Shown: positions 44,352-53,872, numbered from the stretch's first letter. The stretch: DNA of 64,000 bases from Saccharothrix tamanrassetensis (GCF_014203665.1 NZ_JACHJN010000008.1:124001-188000), one strand, 5' to 3'. Numbers and translations are program-made. Notes: generated by a model from the sequence alone, not told the origin.

Positions 44352-44378
44352 GTGACAAGCGGCATTGCCGCTTGTCAC
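44352..44378. terminator. Bidirectional terminator between convergent genes
   Basis: GTGACAAGCGGCA and TGCCGCTTGTCAC form a near-perfect 27-nt palindrome with a minimal loop. It lies between the convergent TPR gene (ends 44205) and the protease gene (ends 44429). Confidence 0.8.
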
Positions 44379-44428
44379 GAGCGGTGGGAATCCGGCATCA
44401 GGTCACGCTGAAGCGTGCCGAGGCGGGA

Positions 44429-45250
44429 TCAGTTGCGCCCATGGATGGTGCGGTGGATCCAGTCGGCGTAGGCGGGCACGCTGGTGTACAAGCCGGGGCC
44501 GTTGGCACAGGGCACGTCGTTGTCGCCGGGACCGGAGGTGACGCCGATCAGCTCCCACCGGCCGCTCTTGCCGCGCTGGACCTGCGGCCCGCCGGAATCA
44601 CCCATGCACGCCATCGCGTCGCGCTTGCGGCTCACCGTGCACAGCCGGGTCGAATCCGCGTAGCCGGGCGAGCACTCGGACTCCGCCCCGCGGCGGGTGT
44701 CGAGCTGCTGGAGCCGTTCGGGGAACACCGCCTTGGTGATGTCGGCGGTGTCGACCGTGGTGCCGAAGCCCAGCAAACGGGTCGGCGTGCCAGGGCGGCC
44801 GGGGCGGTCGGCGACGCGGATCGGCTGTTCGGAGACCGGCCGGTCCAGGCGTACGAGTGCGATGTCGTTCTTGTTCGGCTCGCCCGGCTGGTAGCCCGGA
44901 TGGCGCACCATGCGGTCGATCGTGCGTACCGTGCCGCCGGAGGTCCGTCGCTGGCTGCCGATGCGCACGGTGCCCTCCGGCACGGCCGGGTTGCGGCCCG
45001 GGTCGACGCAGTGCGCCGCAGTCACCACCCACCGGGGATGGATCAGCACCGCCCCGCAGACGCCCTTGGCGTTGTTCAGCTCGGGCACGATCTCGGGGAT
45101 CGAGGCCATGAACTCGTAGCGCTCGGTGGAGTTCTTCCCGTTCACCACGGCATCGGCGCTACCGGGCACCGCGATCGCACAGAAAGCTCCTACCAGTGCG
45201 ACACTGGCGGCACGAACCAGGTTGCGGCGCACGGAATCCACTTTCGACAT
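44429..45250 (-). CDS. Secreted trypsin-like serine protease (S1)
   Basis: A 273-aa protein from ATG 45250, with GAAGGAAAAG upstream. A signal peptide of ~34 residues (RRNLVRAASVALVGAFCAIA, cleavage after SADA) is followed directly by the catalytic domain beginning VVNGKNS. Catalytic residues are His80 (VVTAAHC), Asp129 (NDIALVRL) and Ser219 (MGDSGGP). Cys pairs flank the His and Ser sites. The mature enzyme is extracellular and endopeptidic. The residue six before the Ser is Asp213-like (RDAMACMGDSGG), consistent with trypsin-type Arg/Lys preference. It is not adjacent to a RiPP precursor, but a secreted protease could serve leader removal; that is speculation. Confidence 0.88.
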   Translation of the reverse strand: MSKVDSVRRNLVRAASVALVGAFCAIAVPGSADAVVNGKNSTERYEFMASIPEIVPELNNAKGVCGAVLIHPRWVVTAAHCVDPGRNPAVPEGTVRIGSQRRTSGGTVRTIDRMVRHPGYQPGEPNKNDIALVRLDRPVSEQPIRVADRPGRPGTPTRLLGFGTTVDTADITKAVFPERLQQLDTRRGAESECSPGYADSTRLCTVSRKRDAMACMGDSGGPQVQRGKSGRWELIGVTSGPGDNDVPCANGPGLYTSVPAYADWIHRTIHGRN

Positions 45251-45444
45251 ACTTTTCCTTCGCTGGAGGACTTCGGATCGATCGCGTCCAGCATCGCCGT
45301 CCGCCAGGTCATGGACCATCAGGCCAACCCGCCGGCTCACGGTGGGGACGGCACCACGCCGGGTGGTAGCGCTCGCGCTACGACCTGGTTGAGGCCGGCG
45401 GACATTGGCCCCCTCGCGGCCGGGGCGATGCCGCAGCCGGCCGA

Positions 45445-46221
45445 CTAGCGGGTCCGGGTGACGTGGGGTCCGACCAGCGCGATCGGGGTCGGGCAGCGGT
45501 CCAGCAGGCGGCGGCTCGTGGACTCGTCGGTGGTGGGGGTGCAGCCGATGACCAGCAGGGCGGCCAGTCTGGCGTGGCGGATGAGCCCGGTGACCGGGTG
45601 GGATCGGGCCACCCTCGTGTCGACCGGCACGTCGGGGTACCGCCGGGCGCACTCGGCGACCGCGGCCGCGGCGGCACGTGCGGTCGAGGTGGACTGCCCT
45701 CGGGCGATGGGCGGCTCGTGCGTGCAGCAGATCGCGCGGACACCGGTGCCCAACACTCGGGCCAGGGCGAACGCGGACCGCAACGTTGCCTTGGACAGGT
45801 GGTCGCCGGTGGTTCCCACCGACGTGGGCAGGTCGTCGCGCCATGTCGCACCGGACGGAACGGCGACGACCGGACACCGCGCCGAGGCGGCCACGGCCAA
45901 CGCGAGGGTCCTGTCCGCCGCGGTTCGGGAACTCGTCACGATCAGGTCTGCGGTGAACGACTCGATCACCAGTGCGCGTGCGGTGGTGGAGCTGTCGACG
46001 TCGAGCTGCGGCGAGTCCGCTCCTGGGCGTGCGGTCGGCTCAGGTGTGGTGCTGTCGGCAGGCGGGGGCCGTCGCAGCACTGCGGAGCCGTCGCCGCGTT
46101 GCTTCACGTACGCCGTCACCCACGATGCGGCATCGAGGTCGTCGAACTCGCACGACATTCCCAGGACGACACGCGCGACCTGAGGCGGTGTGGTGATCGT
46201 GGCATGCCTCCGATACCTCAT
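45445..46221 (-). CDS. Universal stress protein family protein
   Basis: A 258-aa protein from ATG 46221. Two Usp-like halves: the first around ARALVIESFTADLIVTSSRT and LAVAASARCPVVAVPSGA, the second from KATLRSAFALARVLGTGVRA through ARLAALLVIGCTPT to CPTPIALVGPHV. The classic nucleotide-binding G-x2-G-x9-G(S/T) motif is not clean, so ATP binding is uncertain. It lies upstream of, and in line with, the protease gene, with ~190 bp between them. Confidence 0.65.
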   Translation of the reverse strand: MRYRRHATITTPPQVARVVLGMSCEFDDLDAASWVTAYVKQRGDGSAVLRRPPPADSTTPEPTARPGADSPQLDVDSSTTARALVIESFTADLIVTSSRTAADRTLALAVAASARCPVVAVPSGATWRDDLPTSVGTTGDHLSKATLRSAFALARVLGTGVRAICCTHEPPIARGQSTSTARAAAAAVAECARRYPDVPVDTRVARSHPVTGLIRHARLAALLVIGCTPTTDESTSRRLLDRCPTPIALVGPHVTRTR

Positions 46222-46511
46222 GAGGGTCGGACTTCGTGGAAACCTGGTCGAGGCGGTCTCGGTTGGCGACCACCGGTGCTGTCCTGCAAGCCATGTGACC
46301 CTATCGGCGGAGGGTGACGGTCGTCACCGTCCGATGGCGGAACAGTGCGGAACCTGCTTGGCGGGACGTTCACCTCATACTTCGAACGGCGGCGGCGGCG
46401 TTGGTCCGTGTCGTGGTCGCGTGGACCCGTTCCTGGGACACACCCGCATCGATCTTAGGCCGAATGGCTTAACGGTGTATAGGTGGAAAAGGTTTCGGGC
46501 AACCCGGTCTG

Positions 46512-47039
46512 GTGAACGACGCCCATGCCGCCTCTGATGATTCCTCGCCGCGAGCCCTTCCGGGGGTGGACACCGCGATCGGGTCGCACGAAGCGACGAC
46601 GATCGCGAACGACGAGCGTGGCGCGGATGGCCACGCCGACGAGGGTCGGACCACCGGCCAGGTGGAGATCGAGATCTCGTTGCACTGTGACAACCTCGCT
46701 TCGGTGCGCGAGCGCATCGGCGAGGCGCTGCGCCGGCACGAGGAGGACTTCGTCCACGACGTGCGGCTGGTGGCGACGGAGCTGGCGTCCAATGCCTGCG
46801 ACCACGCGGACGATCCCCGGCACCTGCTGCTGCGGCGCGAGATCCACCCGGACCGCGGGCCTGAACTCGTCGTGGAGGCCCGGGACGCCACCCCGGACCG
46901 CGTCCCGGTCGTCGGGTTCTCCAGCATCAGTCCCGACCGGGGCAACGGCATGAAGATGGTCCGGACGATCTGCAACGACTGGGGCGTGCGCCAGGAAGGT
47001 GACCGGAAGGTCGTCTGGGGCCGCATCCCCATGCCCTGA
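46512..47039 (+). CDS. HATPase_c anti-sigma-type regulatory kinase
   Basis: A 175-aa protein from GTG 46512. The N-terminal ~45 residues are disordered. A single GHKL domain follows: the N-box VRLVATELASNACDHADD, then DATPDRVPVV and GNGMKMVRTICNDWGVR. This is the RsbW/SpoIIAB-like layout frequent in actinobacteria, where it binds sigma factors or anti-anti-sigma partners. No cognate sigma or STAS gene is adjacent, so its target is unknown. Confidence 0.8.
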   Translation: MNDAHAASDDSSPRALPGVDTAIGSHEATTIANDERGADGHADEGRTTGQVEIEISLHCDNLASVRERIGEALRRHEEDFVHDVRLVATELASNACDHADDPRHLLLRREIHPDRGPELVVEARDATPDRVPVVGFSSISPDRGNGMKMVRTICNDWGVRQEGDRKVVWGRIPMP

Positions 47040-47126
47040 GCAATCACCCTTAGGCGACGTCATCCGTGTCGAGGACCGTTCATGGAGTGATTCGTCGGGA
47101 GTAACCGTTCCTCGGCAGGCACGGGG

Positions 47127-47558
47127 TCAGGCCCGGCCCTCCACCAGCTTCTCCAGGGCACCATCACCGGACCCGGAGAGGGGAGTGGCGGTGTCCATGC
47201 CGATGTAGACGGAGCCGTCGGGTGCCATGCCGAGGTAGGCGTTGCGGTGGTCGGCCTCGCCCAAGGGGTAGAGGTAGGCGCCGGCTTCCTCGCTCAGGAC
47301 GTCGAAGATCTCGTCGTCCCACTCGGCGGCCGACGGATCCAGGGTGAAGGCGACCTTGGCGCTGGTCACCCCCGGCCCCCTGGCCGGTACGGCCAAACCG
47401 CCGAACTCGGCGAGGAATCGGCGCGCGGCGTCGTGGATCTCGAAGCCGCCGCGTTCCCGGAGCAGTGACTCCCACGCGGCGGTGGGCACCTCGCGTCCCG
47501 GGTGCCAGCCGGCCGCGCGCAGCACCTGGTCCGTCTCCTCCGACCACCGTCGTTCCAC
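47127..47558 (-). CDS. SUKH-3 immunity protein
   Basis: A 143-aa protein from GTG 47558, starting 2 bp after the RHS toxin stop. SUKH-3 features: WSEETDQVLRAAGWHPGREV, a middle ARRFLAEFGGLAVP, and AGAYLYPLGEADHRNAYLGM. SUKH-superfamily proteins neutralise toxin tips of polymorphic toxins. Position directly after the RHS/YwqJ toxin makes it the cognate immunity protein with good confidence. Confidence 0.85.
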   Translation of the reverse strand: MERRWSEETDQVLRAAGWHPGREVPTAAWESLLRERGGFEIHDAARRFLAEFGGLAVPARGPGVTSAKVAFTLDPSAAEWDDEIFDVLSEEAGAYLYPLGEADHRNAYLGMAPDGSVYIGMDTATPLSGSGDGALEKLVEGRA

Positions 47559-47560
47559 CG

Positions 47561-50500
47561 CTAGGTCACCACCGTTATGCCGAGTTGGTCGAGTACATGT
47601 TGGCACGACGAGCACGGCGGCTTGGGCACCCCGTGCTTCGGATTGCCCGGTGCGCGCACGTCGACGGCCGCCATGGTGCCGCCGCGTGGGTCGACACCGG
47701 CCCGCACGGCATTGGACAGCGCCTCCGGTTCACCGCAGCGGCCGTGCTGGTTGCCCGGTGCGCGTTGCGACTCGGGCACGCGGTCGTAGGCGGCCTGGAT
47801 GTCGGGGTGGAGGTTGTGGTCACCGCCGCCCCTGACGCTCGCACCGCCGAATGTGTTGTCGTGGCCCGGCACGGCCAAGCCCGCCGCGCTGGTGGGGCGG
47901 GTGTGCTTGTTGGCGCCCGGCCGGTTCTGCTCGGTGTCCGCGCGTTCCCGGGCCGCTGCCAAGGCGCGGTCGCAGTCCGGCGCGAGGCCCAGCGGGTCGA
48001 CCGACCGGTGCGGGTTCGCCGCGTAGGCGTACGGGTTGGGGCCGGGTGCGAGGCCGAGCGGGTCGACCGAGGCGTACCGGCCGGTTTCAGGGTCGTAGTG
48101 GCGGTGGTAGTTGTAGTTCAGGCCGCTTTCGGGGTCGTGGTATTGCCCGGGTAAGCGGAACGGGCAGTACGCGCCGCTGTGGCGGTCGTGCGTCGCCGCG
48201 CCCCAGATCGTGTTCCGCGACCACCACACCGGTGTGCCTTGGTCGTCGAGCAGCTCGCTCGGCGTGCCGACCAGGTCGGTGACGATGGCGTAGAACTGCT
48301 CGTCCACCCATTCCTGGGACCGGTCGGCCGGCTGGATGCGCTCCACCTGCGTCACCGGGCTGAACCGAGACGGCTCCCAATCCCACACTGTGCACCGGGT
48401 GGGCGTGTCGGCGGACTCCGCGACCTGCTCCGCGACCACGAAACCGTCCCAGTGGAATCGGATTCGCTCGACCACCGATACGCCGTCGGGGCCGTGTCGC
48501 CGCTTGTCGATCCGCCTGCCGAACGGGTCGTACCGATAGCTCCAGACCGTGCCGCCCGGTGTGGTCACGCCGACCAGGCGGTCCTGGCTGTCCCAGGTGT
48601 AGCGCCACACGTCCGGTTTGGCGGACAACCGCTTCCGGCGGCGCACCACCAGGCGTCCTTGTCGATCGTAGCTGTCGGACACCGCGGGCGACGCAGACCG
48701 CATGGAGCCGTCCGGTCCTGGGCCGGGCTGTGTCAGGTTGCCGGCTGCGTCGTAGGTGTAGTGCTCCGACCAGGTCGCCGCTCGCACCGCCGTGACCCGC
48801 CCGGCGCGGTTCACCTCGATGTCCCGGTCGCCGTGCAGCAGGTCGTTGATCGCGGTCACCGAGCCGTCCGGCTGGTAGTGGTAGGCGCGGTGCTGTACCA
48901 GCCGGGAGCCCGTTCCCGGGCCGTGTGAGACGGTCTGGACGCGCAGCCGACCCACGTCGTCCCACACCTGCGCGAGAGTCGTCGCGCCGATGCGCCGTTC
49001 GACTTCACGCCCCGTGGTGTCGTGTGCGAACGAGATTTCCCGGCCTGCCGTGCGCAACAGCACCGGCCGGTCACGGCCGTCGTAATCCCACGCGCTCTCC
49101 ACGCCGGTGGGCGTGATCCGCCGGACCTTCCGGCCGACGAGGTCGTACTCCGACCGGACCGTCGCCCCGCCGGACGTCTCCGCGACGACGCGGCCTCGAG
49201 CGTCGCGCTCGTAGAACAGCTCGGTGTGCCGGTTGCGGGCGTGGACCACATTGCCCACCGCGTCGTACCGGTAGGTCGTAGCGCCCTCCGGGGTGTGCTC
49301 CTCGACGACTTTGCCGAGCACGTCACGGACGTACGTGGTCGACTCGCCGACGCCGTTGACGCGTTCGACCAACCTGCCGGCCGGATCGTGCCGGTAGGTG
49401 AGCGCCCGACCGGTGAAGTCCTGCTCGCCGGCGAGCCTGCCCGCCGGATCGTAGGTGTACCGCCAAGTCGCGCCCAGCTGGTTGGTGACCGAGGTCAGCC
49501 GGAGCACGGTGTCGTAGGCGAACACCAGCCTGGTCCCGTCCGGGTCGGTGCGGGCGATCGGCAGGTCGAAGGCGGTGTACTCGAACCTGGTGACGTTGCC
49601 GGCGGGGTCGATGTGCTCGACCAGGTTGCCCTCGCTGTCGTAGCCGCGGCGTTCCTCCGCGCCGTCGGACAGGGTGCGGCGGCTCAACCGGCCCTCGACC
49701 GTCCACGCGGTCCGGGTACGCGCGCCGGTCGGGTCGGTCTGTTCGACGACCCGACCGAACGCGTCGCGGGTCGTGCGGGTGGTCGCGCCCTCCGCGTCGA
49801 CCGCGGTGATGACCATGCCCGCGCCGTTCGTCTGGAAGCGGGCGGCGCGTCCCAGCGCGTCCATGACGGCGACGAGCGCGCCCTTGTCGTCGTATTCGTA
49901 CGAAGTGCGCGCGCCGGTCGGGTCGGTCTCGGCGGTCATGTTGCCGCGTGCGTCGTACTCCATGCGCCACATGCCGCCGTCGGGCTGGCTGACCGTGACG
50001 GGTAGGCCGAACTCGTTGTTCTCGGCGGTGGTCCGCACCCCGTCGGCGCGGATCACCTCGACCGGGTAGCCGTTGTCGTCGTAGTGGTACCGGGTGGTCT
50101 GCCCGACCGGGTCCGTGCGGGCGACCAAGCGGCGCCGGGCGTCCCACTGGCTGCTCGTGGTGTTACCGAGCGGATCGGTCTCCGCGACGACGTTGTGCGC
50201 CGCGTCGAAGTGGTAGGAGGTGGTGTTGCCGAGCGCGTCGGTGAACTTGGTCGTGCGGTTCGACTCGTCGTACTCGAACCGGCCGTCCAGGTAGCCGCCT
50301 GAACCCCGGTTGGCGATGCACCTGCCTCGACCGTCGTACTCGTACGTGTACCAGTGACCGTTCCGGTCGGTCCAGCGGGTGATGCGGCCCGCGTCGTCGT
50401 AGTCCAGTAGAAGCTGACGTCCACTGCTGTTGGCGACTGCGGCGAGACGACCACCAGCTGTGTAGTGGAAGCTGGGCAACTGGATCGGGGCGTCGCCGTT

Positions 50501-52117
50501 GCCCAGGACGTAACCGGTGACGTGGCCATCTTCCGTGAGGACGTCGACGTGGTAGCCGCCCGAGTGCCGGACGGCGGTCGGCACACCCGACGGATCCCGG
50601 TCCACGGTGATCCGGTTGCCGTTGTAGTCGCTGATCTCCGCGAGCAGACCGTCGCGGAAGTGGAGGAGGCGGCCGACCTGGTCGACCGCGTACCCGTCAG
50701 CGGTGCGCTGCAACGTCCACTGTGGACCGCACTGCGGCAGAACCACACCCGTCGCCGGCGGCACCGGGTAGACCAGCAGCATGCCGTCTTCGGTGACGAG
50801 CACGACACCCTGGTCGTCGGACTCGACGCGCTGGTCCAGGGTGCTCGCCCACGACGGGCCGAAGAGGCGGCCGGCGCGGTACGAGGACACGTGGACGCGG
50901 CGCAGGACCAGCGGCAGCACTCCTGGCAGTGAGACGTCGGTTTCGGCCAGCACGACCTCACCGGTCGCGACGTCCACCGGGTCGTTCTCGCATCGGCGCT
51001 GGTTGGCCGGTGTGCTGGTGTCCTCGGGTTTGGCCGGGCGGTTGGTGCCGGGCTTGCCGGGCGCTTCGGTGGACGAGGGTTTCGTCGTGTCGCCTGGTGA
51101 ACGGGGCTGCGACGTCGAGGGCGTGCTGTCCGGGGTGGAGGTGCTGGATGGTGTGGTCGCACCCGACGGGGTGGTCGTGCCTGCCGGGGTGGTCGTGCCT
51201 GCCGGGGTGGTCGTGCTGGAAGGGCTGGTGGTACCGGAGGAGGCCGTGCCTGACGGGGTGGTTGCGCCGGACGGGCTGGTGGTGCCGTCGGGGCCTTTCA
51301 CGGTGGGTGCGTCGGGTGTGCTCGGTGCACTCGACGGGCTGGTGACACCAGGGCTGCCGGGGCTGTCGGCGCGACGGCCGAGTTTGCCCAGCTTTTCCAT
51401 GATCTCGCCGAGCTTGTCGAGGACTTTGCGGATGCGTGGGGTGACGTTGCCGATGGTCTTGACGAGTTTGCGGACCATGTCGGCGATGCGGTTGCAGACC
51501 TTGGCGATGGTCGAGGTGGCCTGGGCGACGATGAGCGGGGTGGCCAGGCCCAGTGTGGCGACGGCTTCCAGTGCCCAGGTGATGAGTTTGCCGACGACTT
51601 CGGCGACGAGGTCGCGGATGAGTTCGCGGACGGCGGCGACGACCTCGCCCATGATCATCACACCGGCTCCGACGCCCTCGGCCAGCGAACCGGCGCCGGC
51701 GATGGCGTCGGCGGTCTGGGCCGCGTGTCCGCGGTAGCTGTCGGCGGCCGCCCCTCGCCAGCCGGGCGCGTCCTGCTGTCCCAGTTCCCCGGCGATGCGG
51801 CCGACCTCGGCGGCGACGTTGGACCAGGTCTCGCTGAAGGAGCGGATGACCGGCGGGTCGCCGGCGAACCAGTCCAGCGCCTCCTTGAGCGGCTGCACGT
51901 GCTCGATCAGCCAGGACACGCCATAGGAGGCGACGGTGCCGATGGGGTCGATGACCATCGACAGCACTTCCAGGCCGACGCCGATGCCGCCGAGGCCGGC
52001 CGCGACCCAACTGCCGTCGGAGATCCCCTGCGCCAGGTCGTCGGCCGACTCGGCGATGCCGATGCCGGTGACCGCCGTCGTGTCGCTCTTCGCCGTCGCG
52101 ACCAGGGGGTTGTTCAC
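47561..52117 (-). CDS. RHS-repeat polymorphic toxin with YwqJ-type deaminase tip
   Basis: A 1518-aa protein. GTG 52117 overlaps the stop of the WXG-like gene (GTGA). Residues ~1-230 are a helical WXG/PPE-like delivery domain (PGWRGAAADSYRGHAAQTAD, AVRELIRDLVAEVVGKLITW). Residues ~232-375 are a Ser/Thr/Pro-rich linker with TTTPAG-type repeats. The DUF6531 entry (CENDPVDVATGEVVLAETDV) starts near 376. About 900 residues of YD/RHS repeats follow, then the RHS core with PxxxxxGL motifs (VDPLGLAPGPNPYAYAAN, about 1350). The ~140-residue tip holds HGRCGEPEALS and KPPCSSCQHVLDQLGI, the zinc-binding C-x-E and PCxxC motifs of YwqJ-like nucleic-acid deaminases. It is probably exported by type VII secretion and used in competition. 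Confidence 0.88.
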   Translation of the reverse strand: MNNPLVATAKSDTTAVTGIGIAESADDLAQGISDGSWVAAGLGGIGVGLEVLSMVIDPIGTVASYGVSWLIEHVQPLKEALDWFAGDPPVIRSFSETWSNVAAEVGRIAGELGQQDAPGWRGAAADSYRGHAAQTADAIAGAGSLAEGVGAGVMIMGEVVAAVRELIRDLVAEVVGKLITWALEAVATLGLATPLIVAQATSTIAKVCNRIADMVRKLVKTIGNVTPRIRKVLDKLGEIMEKLGKLGRRADSPGSPGVTSPSSAPSTPDAPTVKGPDGTTSPSGATTPSGTASSGTTSPSSTTTPAGTTTPAGTTTPSGATTPSSTSTPDSTPSTSQPRSPGDTTKPSSTEAPGKPGTNRPAKPEDTSTPANQRRCENDPVDVATGEVVLAETDVSLPGVLPLVLRRVHVSSYRAGRLFGPSWASTLDQRVESDDQGVVLVTEDGMLLVYPVPPATGVVLPQCGPQWTLQRTADGYAVDQVGRLLHFRDGLLAEISDYNGNRITVDRDPSGVPTAVRHSGGYHVDVLTEDGHVTGYVLGNGDAPIQLPSFHYTAGGRLAAVANSSGRQLLLDYDDAGRITRWTDRNGHWYTYEYDGRGRCIANRGSGGYLDGRFEYDESNRTTKFTDALGNTTSYHFDAAHNVVAETDPLGNTTSSQWDARRRLVARTDPVGQTTRYHYDDNGYPVEVIRADGVRTTAENNEFGLPVTVSQPDGGMWRMEYDARGNMTAETDPTGARTSYEYDDKGALVAVMDALGRAARFQTNGAGMVITAVDAEGATTRTTRDAFGRVVEQTDPTGARTRTAWTVEGRLSRRTLSDGAEERRGYDSEGNLVEHIDPAGNVTRFEYTAFDLPIARTDPDGTRLVFAYDTVLRLTSVTNQLGATWRYTYDPAGRLAGEQDFTGRALTYRHDPAGRLVERVNGVGESTTYVRDVLGKVVEEHTPEGATTYRYDAVGNVVHARNRHTELFYERDARGRVVAETSGGATVRSEYDLVGRKVRRITPTGVESAWDYDGRDRPVLLRTAGREISFAHDTTGREVERRIGATTLAQVWDDVGRLRVQTVSHGPGTGSRLVQHRAYHYQPDGSVTAINDLLHGDRDIEVNRAGRVTAVRAATWSEHYTYDAAGNLTQPGPGPDGSMRSASPAVSDSYDRQGRLVVRRRKRLSAKPDVWRYTWDSQDRLVGVTTPGGTVWSYRYDPFGRRIDKRRHGPDGVSVVERIRFHWDGFVVAEQVAESADTPTRCTVWDWEPSRFSPVTQVERIQPADRSQEWVDEQFYAIVTDLVGTPSELLDDQGTPVWWSRNTIWGAATHDRHSGAYCPFRLPGQYHDPESGLNYNYHRHYDPETGRYASVDPLGLAPGPNPYAYAANPHRSVDPLGLAPDCDRALAAARERADTEQNRPGANKHTRPTSAAGLAVPGHDNTFGGASVRGGGDHNLHPDIQAAYDRVPESQRAPGNQHGRCGEPEALSNAVRAGVDPRGGTMAAVDVRAPGNPKHGVPKPPCSSCQHVLDQLGITVVT

Positions 52118-52419
52118 GTGTTCATCCCGTCGAAGCGCGCCGACTCACCCGACTCCTGGGCGTCGTAGGCGCGGGAGGTCTCGCGCAGCTTCGCCGCGTT
52201 GTCCGACACCGTCTCCGCCGCCTTGACCAACGCCTCCACGCCCATGTCCTCGAACGGCTGGAGCAGCATCGCGAACGGCCGGCACACCACGCCGTAGGCG
52301 GAGTCGTTCATCGCCACCGTCCGCGCCGCGTCCGCCGCCGTGCGCAACCGGTCGGCCAGACCCTCCACTCGCCCGGCCAACGCCCCGATCTCCCCGGTAA
52401 CGGCCTCATACCCCGTCAT
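52114..52419 (-). CDS. WXG100/ESX-type small secreted partner
   Basis: A 101-aa helical protein from ATG 52419: GEIGALAGRVEGLADRLRTA, a central LLQPFEDMGVEALVKAAETV, and AAKLRETSRAYDAQ. It is of the size and hairpin pattern of ESX-1-associated proteins, though the central Trp-x-Gly is not present. It is coupled by 4-bp overlap to the RHS toxin and probably forms its type VII secretion partner. Confidence 0.7.
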   Translation of the reverse strand: MTGYEAVTGEIGALAGRVEGLADRLRTAADAARTVAMNDSAYGVVCRPFAMLLQPFEDMGVEALVKAAETVSDNAAKLRETSRAYDAQESGESARFDGMNT

Positions 52420-52423
52420 CGCG

Positions 52424-52867
52424 TCACCTCAGGTAGTTCTCGTCGGTGAAGTCGCCGTCGTCATCGGGCCGGCGGGGCGGGGCCGGGGGCCGGGCGTCCG
52501 GCTCCGGCTGGGGGAAGTTCCGCTCGGCCACGGCCACGATGTGCTGCCCCGTCGGGGTCTGGCCCACCGTCTCCCCGACGATCCGCGCCAGCTCGGCCGG
52601 ATAGCCGGCCTGCGCCTTGCCCATCGCCTCCATCACGGCCGCGGCGATCTGCTCCGGGCGCAACCGGCTCACCCCGTCGGTCATGGTCACCGCACTGGGG
52701 ATGCCGTTCGGGCCGACGGTCACGCTCACCGCGCCACCAGCGGCGGACGCGGTGATGGAGATCCGCTCGACCTCCTGCCGCATCGACTCGTACCGGGCGG
52801 CCTTCTCCTCCGCGTCGCGCTCCCAGTCGTCCACCAGGCGCTGCACGTCGGCCAGCGGATCGGTCAT
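52424..52867 (-). CDS. YbaB/EbfC-family protein
   Basis: A 147-aa protein from ATG 52867. It has an N-terminal coiled helix (VQRLVDDWERDAEEKAARYE), then the YbaB strand region (SVTVGPNGIPSAVTMTDGVS, PEQIAAAVMEAMGKAQAGYP) and a Pro-rich acidic tail. YbaB proteins bind DNA, but in actinobacterial type VII loci this family regularly precedes WXG and toxin genes. It is first of the three-gene toxin operon. Confidence 0.8.
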   Translation of the reverse strand: MTDPLADVQRLVDDWERDAEEKAARYESMRQEVERISITASAAGGAVSVTVGPNGIPSAVTMTDGVSRLRPEQIAAAVMEAMGKAQAGYPAELARIVGETVGQTPTGQHIVAVAERNFPQPEPDARPPAPPRRPDDDGDFTDENYLR

Positions 52868-52982
52868 CGGCTCCCCCTCCGGTGACGTACGGATCGAGCC
52901 AAGCTACTGCGCCTTGGACGACGCTCCGTGCCGATTCGCTCCCAAGTTGACCGGTTCGGCCCAACCGCTTGGCCCGAACCCG

Positions 52983-53537
52983 TCAGCCAGCCGGCTGAGC
53001 CCCGCTTCCACTGCCCGCGAGCAACTCGCGGTAGCGAGCGACGTGGTGCTCCGCCGGGGTCGGTGACACCGTCGGCTCCGGGAGCTCGGCGGGGTCGTCG
53101 GCGCTGATCGTCACGCCCCGGGAACGGCACTGCGCAACCAGGCCGGGATAGCCGTCGTCGGTCCACTGGCCGTACTCGTCGCTCAGGGCTTCGCTGAGGT
53201 TGGCGCCCCGGAGGAGTTGGAACTGGCCCTCGTTGTCGAGGCTGACGACGGGTGCCGCGGCGAGCGGAAGGTCGTCCGGACCCCGCCAGTAGCCGAACGC
53301 CCGGCCCTCGTCCTCGTCTTCGGCGACCCACGTGATCAGCGCGGCCGTTTCCCCGATCGCCCGGACGTTGGCGGCGATGTCGGGATTCGCGAGGTCCTCG
53401 GCGGTCAAGTAGCCGGTGTCGAGCGCCGCCGGCCGCTCGTCGTCGGCGAGCAGGCGCAGGGATTCCGACCAGGGGTTCGGCTTGCCCGCAGCCTGCCTGC
53501 GGCGCCAAATGGCGAGATCCTCGGGAACCATCGACAT
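52983..53537 (-). CDS. Hypothetical protein, possible SUKH/immunity-type
   Basis: A 184-aa acidic protein. ATG 53537 was chosen for GAGAGA upstream; in-frame GTG starts exist further out. Features are LAIWRRRQAAGKPNPWSESL, ALITWVAEDEDEGRAFGYWR and APVVSLDNEGQFQLLRGANL, a pattern reminiscent of SMI1/SUKH-like immunity proteins (YWRGP, DNEGQF). It lies upstream of the toxin operon. The assignment is tentative. Confidence 0.5.
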   Translation of the reverse strand: MSMVPEDLAIWRRRQAAGKPNPWSESLRLLADDERPAALDTGYLTAEDLANPDIAANVRAIGETAALITWVAEDEDEGRAFGYWRGPDDLPLAAAPVVSLDNEGQFQLLRGANLSEALSDEYGQWTDDGYPGLVAQCRSRGVTISADDPAELPEPTVSPTPAEHHVARYRELLAGSGSGAQPAG

Positions 53538-53604
53538 GTCTCTCGTGGTGTGCGGCTCTTCGGTGGCGTTCACTGCGCAGCAGTCTCGCACGATGTCCTG
53601 CTAC

Positions 53605-53770
53605 TGAACCGAAAGGGCCCTGCGACAAGGTCGCGGCGCTACGGAGCAGGGTGCCGTCGAGGATGAGGCAGGCCTTGCGCGAGGCGACTCGCGCCGCGTC
53701 GGCCGGCGCCGGGGCGAGGTCGGCCAGGAGGTGGACGAGCGCACGAAGCTCCTGGAGATGCCCTTGCTCT
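53605..53770 (-). pseudogene. Relic of an IS5-like transposase, central fragment
   Basis: One minus-strand frame reads ELRALVHLLADLAPAPADAA, then RVASRKACLILDGTLLRSA. The ILDGTL block with its first DDE Asp is typical of IS5-type transposases. Nothing before or after is in frame. It is the counterpart of the C-terminal relic at 12.5 kb. Confidence 0.55.
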
Positions 53771-53872
53771 CGGTCGAGAAGTCATCTACCAGGAGCTCCG
53801 CCACGTCTCCATCAGAACCGCAGCCCGCGCCGGCAGGTTGGAGAGGACTCCTTGTGCACCGTTGAGGTGCTA

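Noticed and set aside
42624-44411. 595-codon plus-strand frame overlapping the TPR gene
   Set aside because: Arginine-rich shadow in the +1 frame of a coupled, well-formed TPR gene; it lacks a ribosome-binding site and recognisable domains.
45251-45877. N-terminal extension of the serine protease frame
   Set aside because: The signal peptide begins at ATG 45250; the earlier part is Arg/Pro-rich and overlaps the stress-protein gene on the same strand in another frame.
51160-51260. Short tandem repeats (TTTPAG-type) in the RHS toxin gene considered as a separate repeat element
   Set aside because: They are the low-complexity Ser/Thr/Pro linker of the protein, read in frame, not an independent element.
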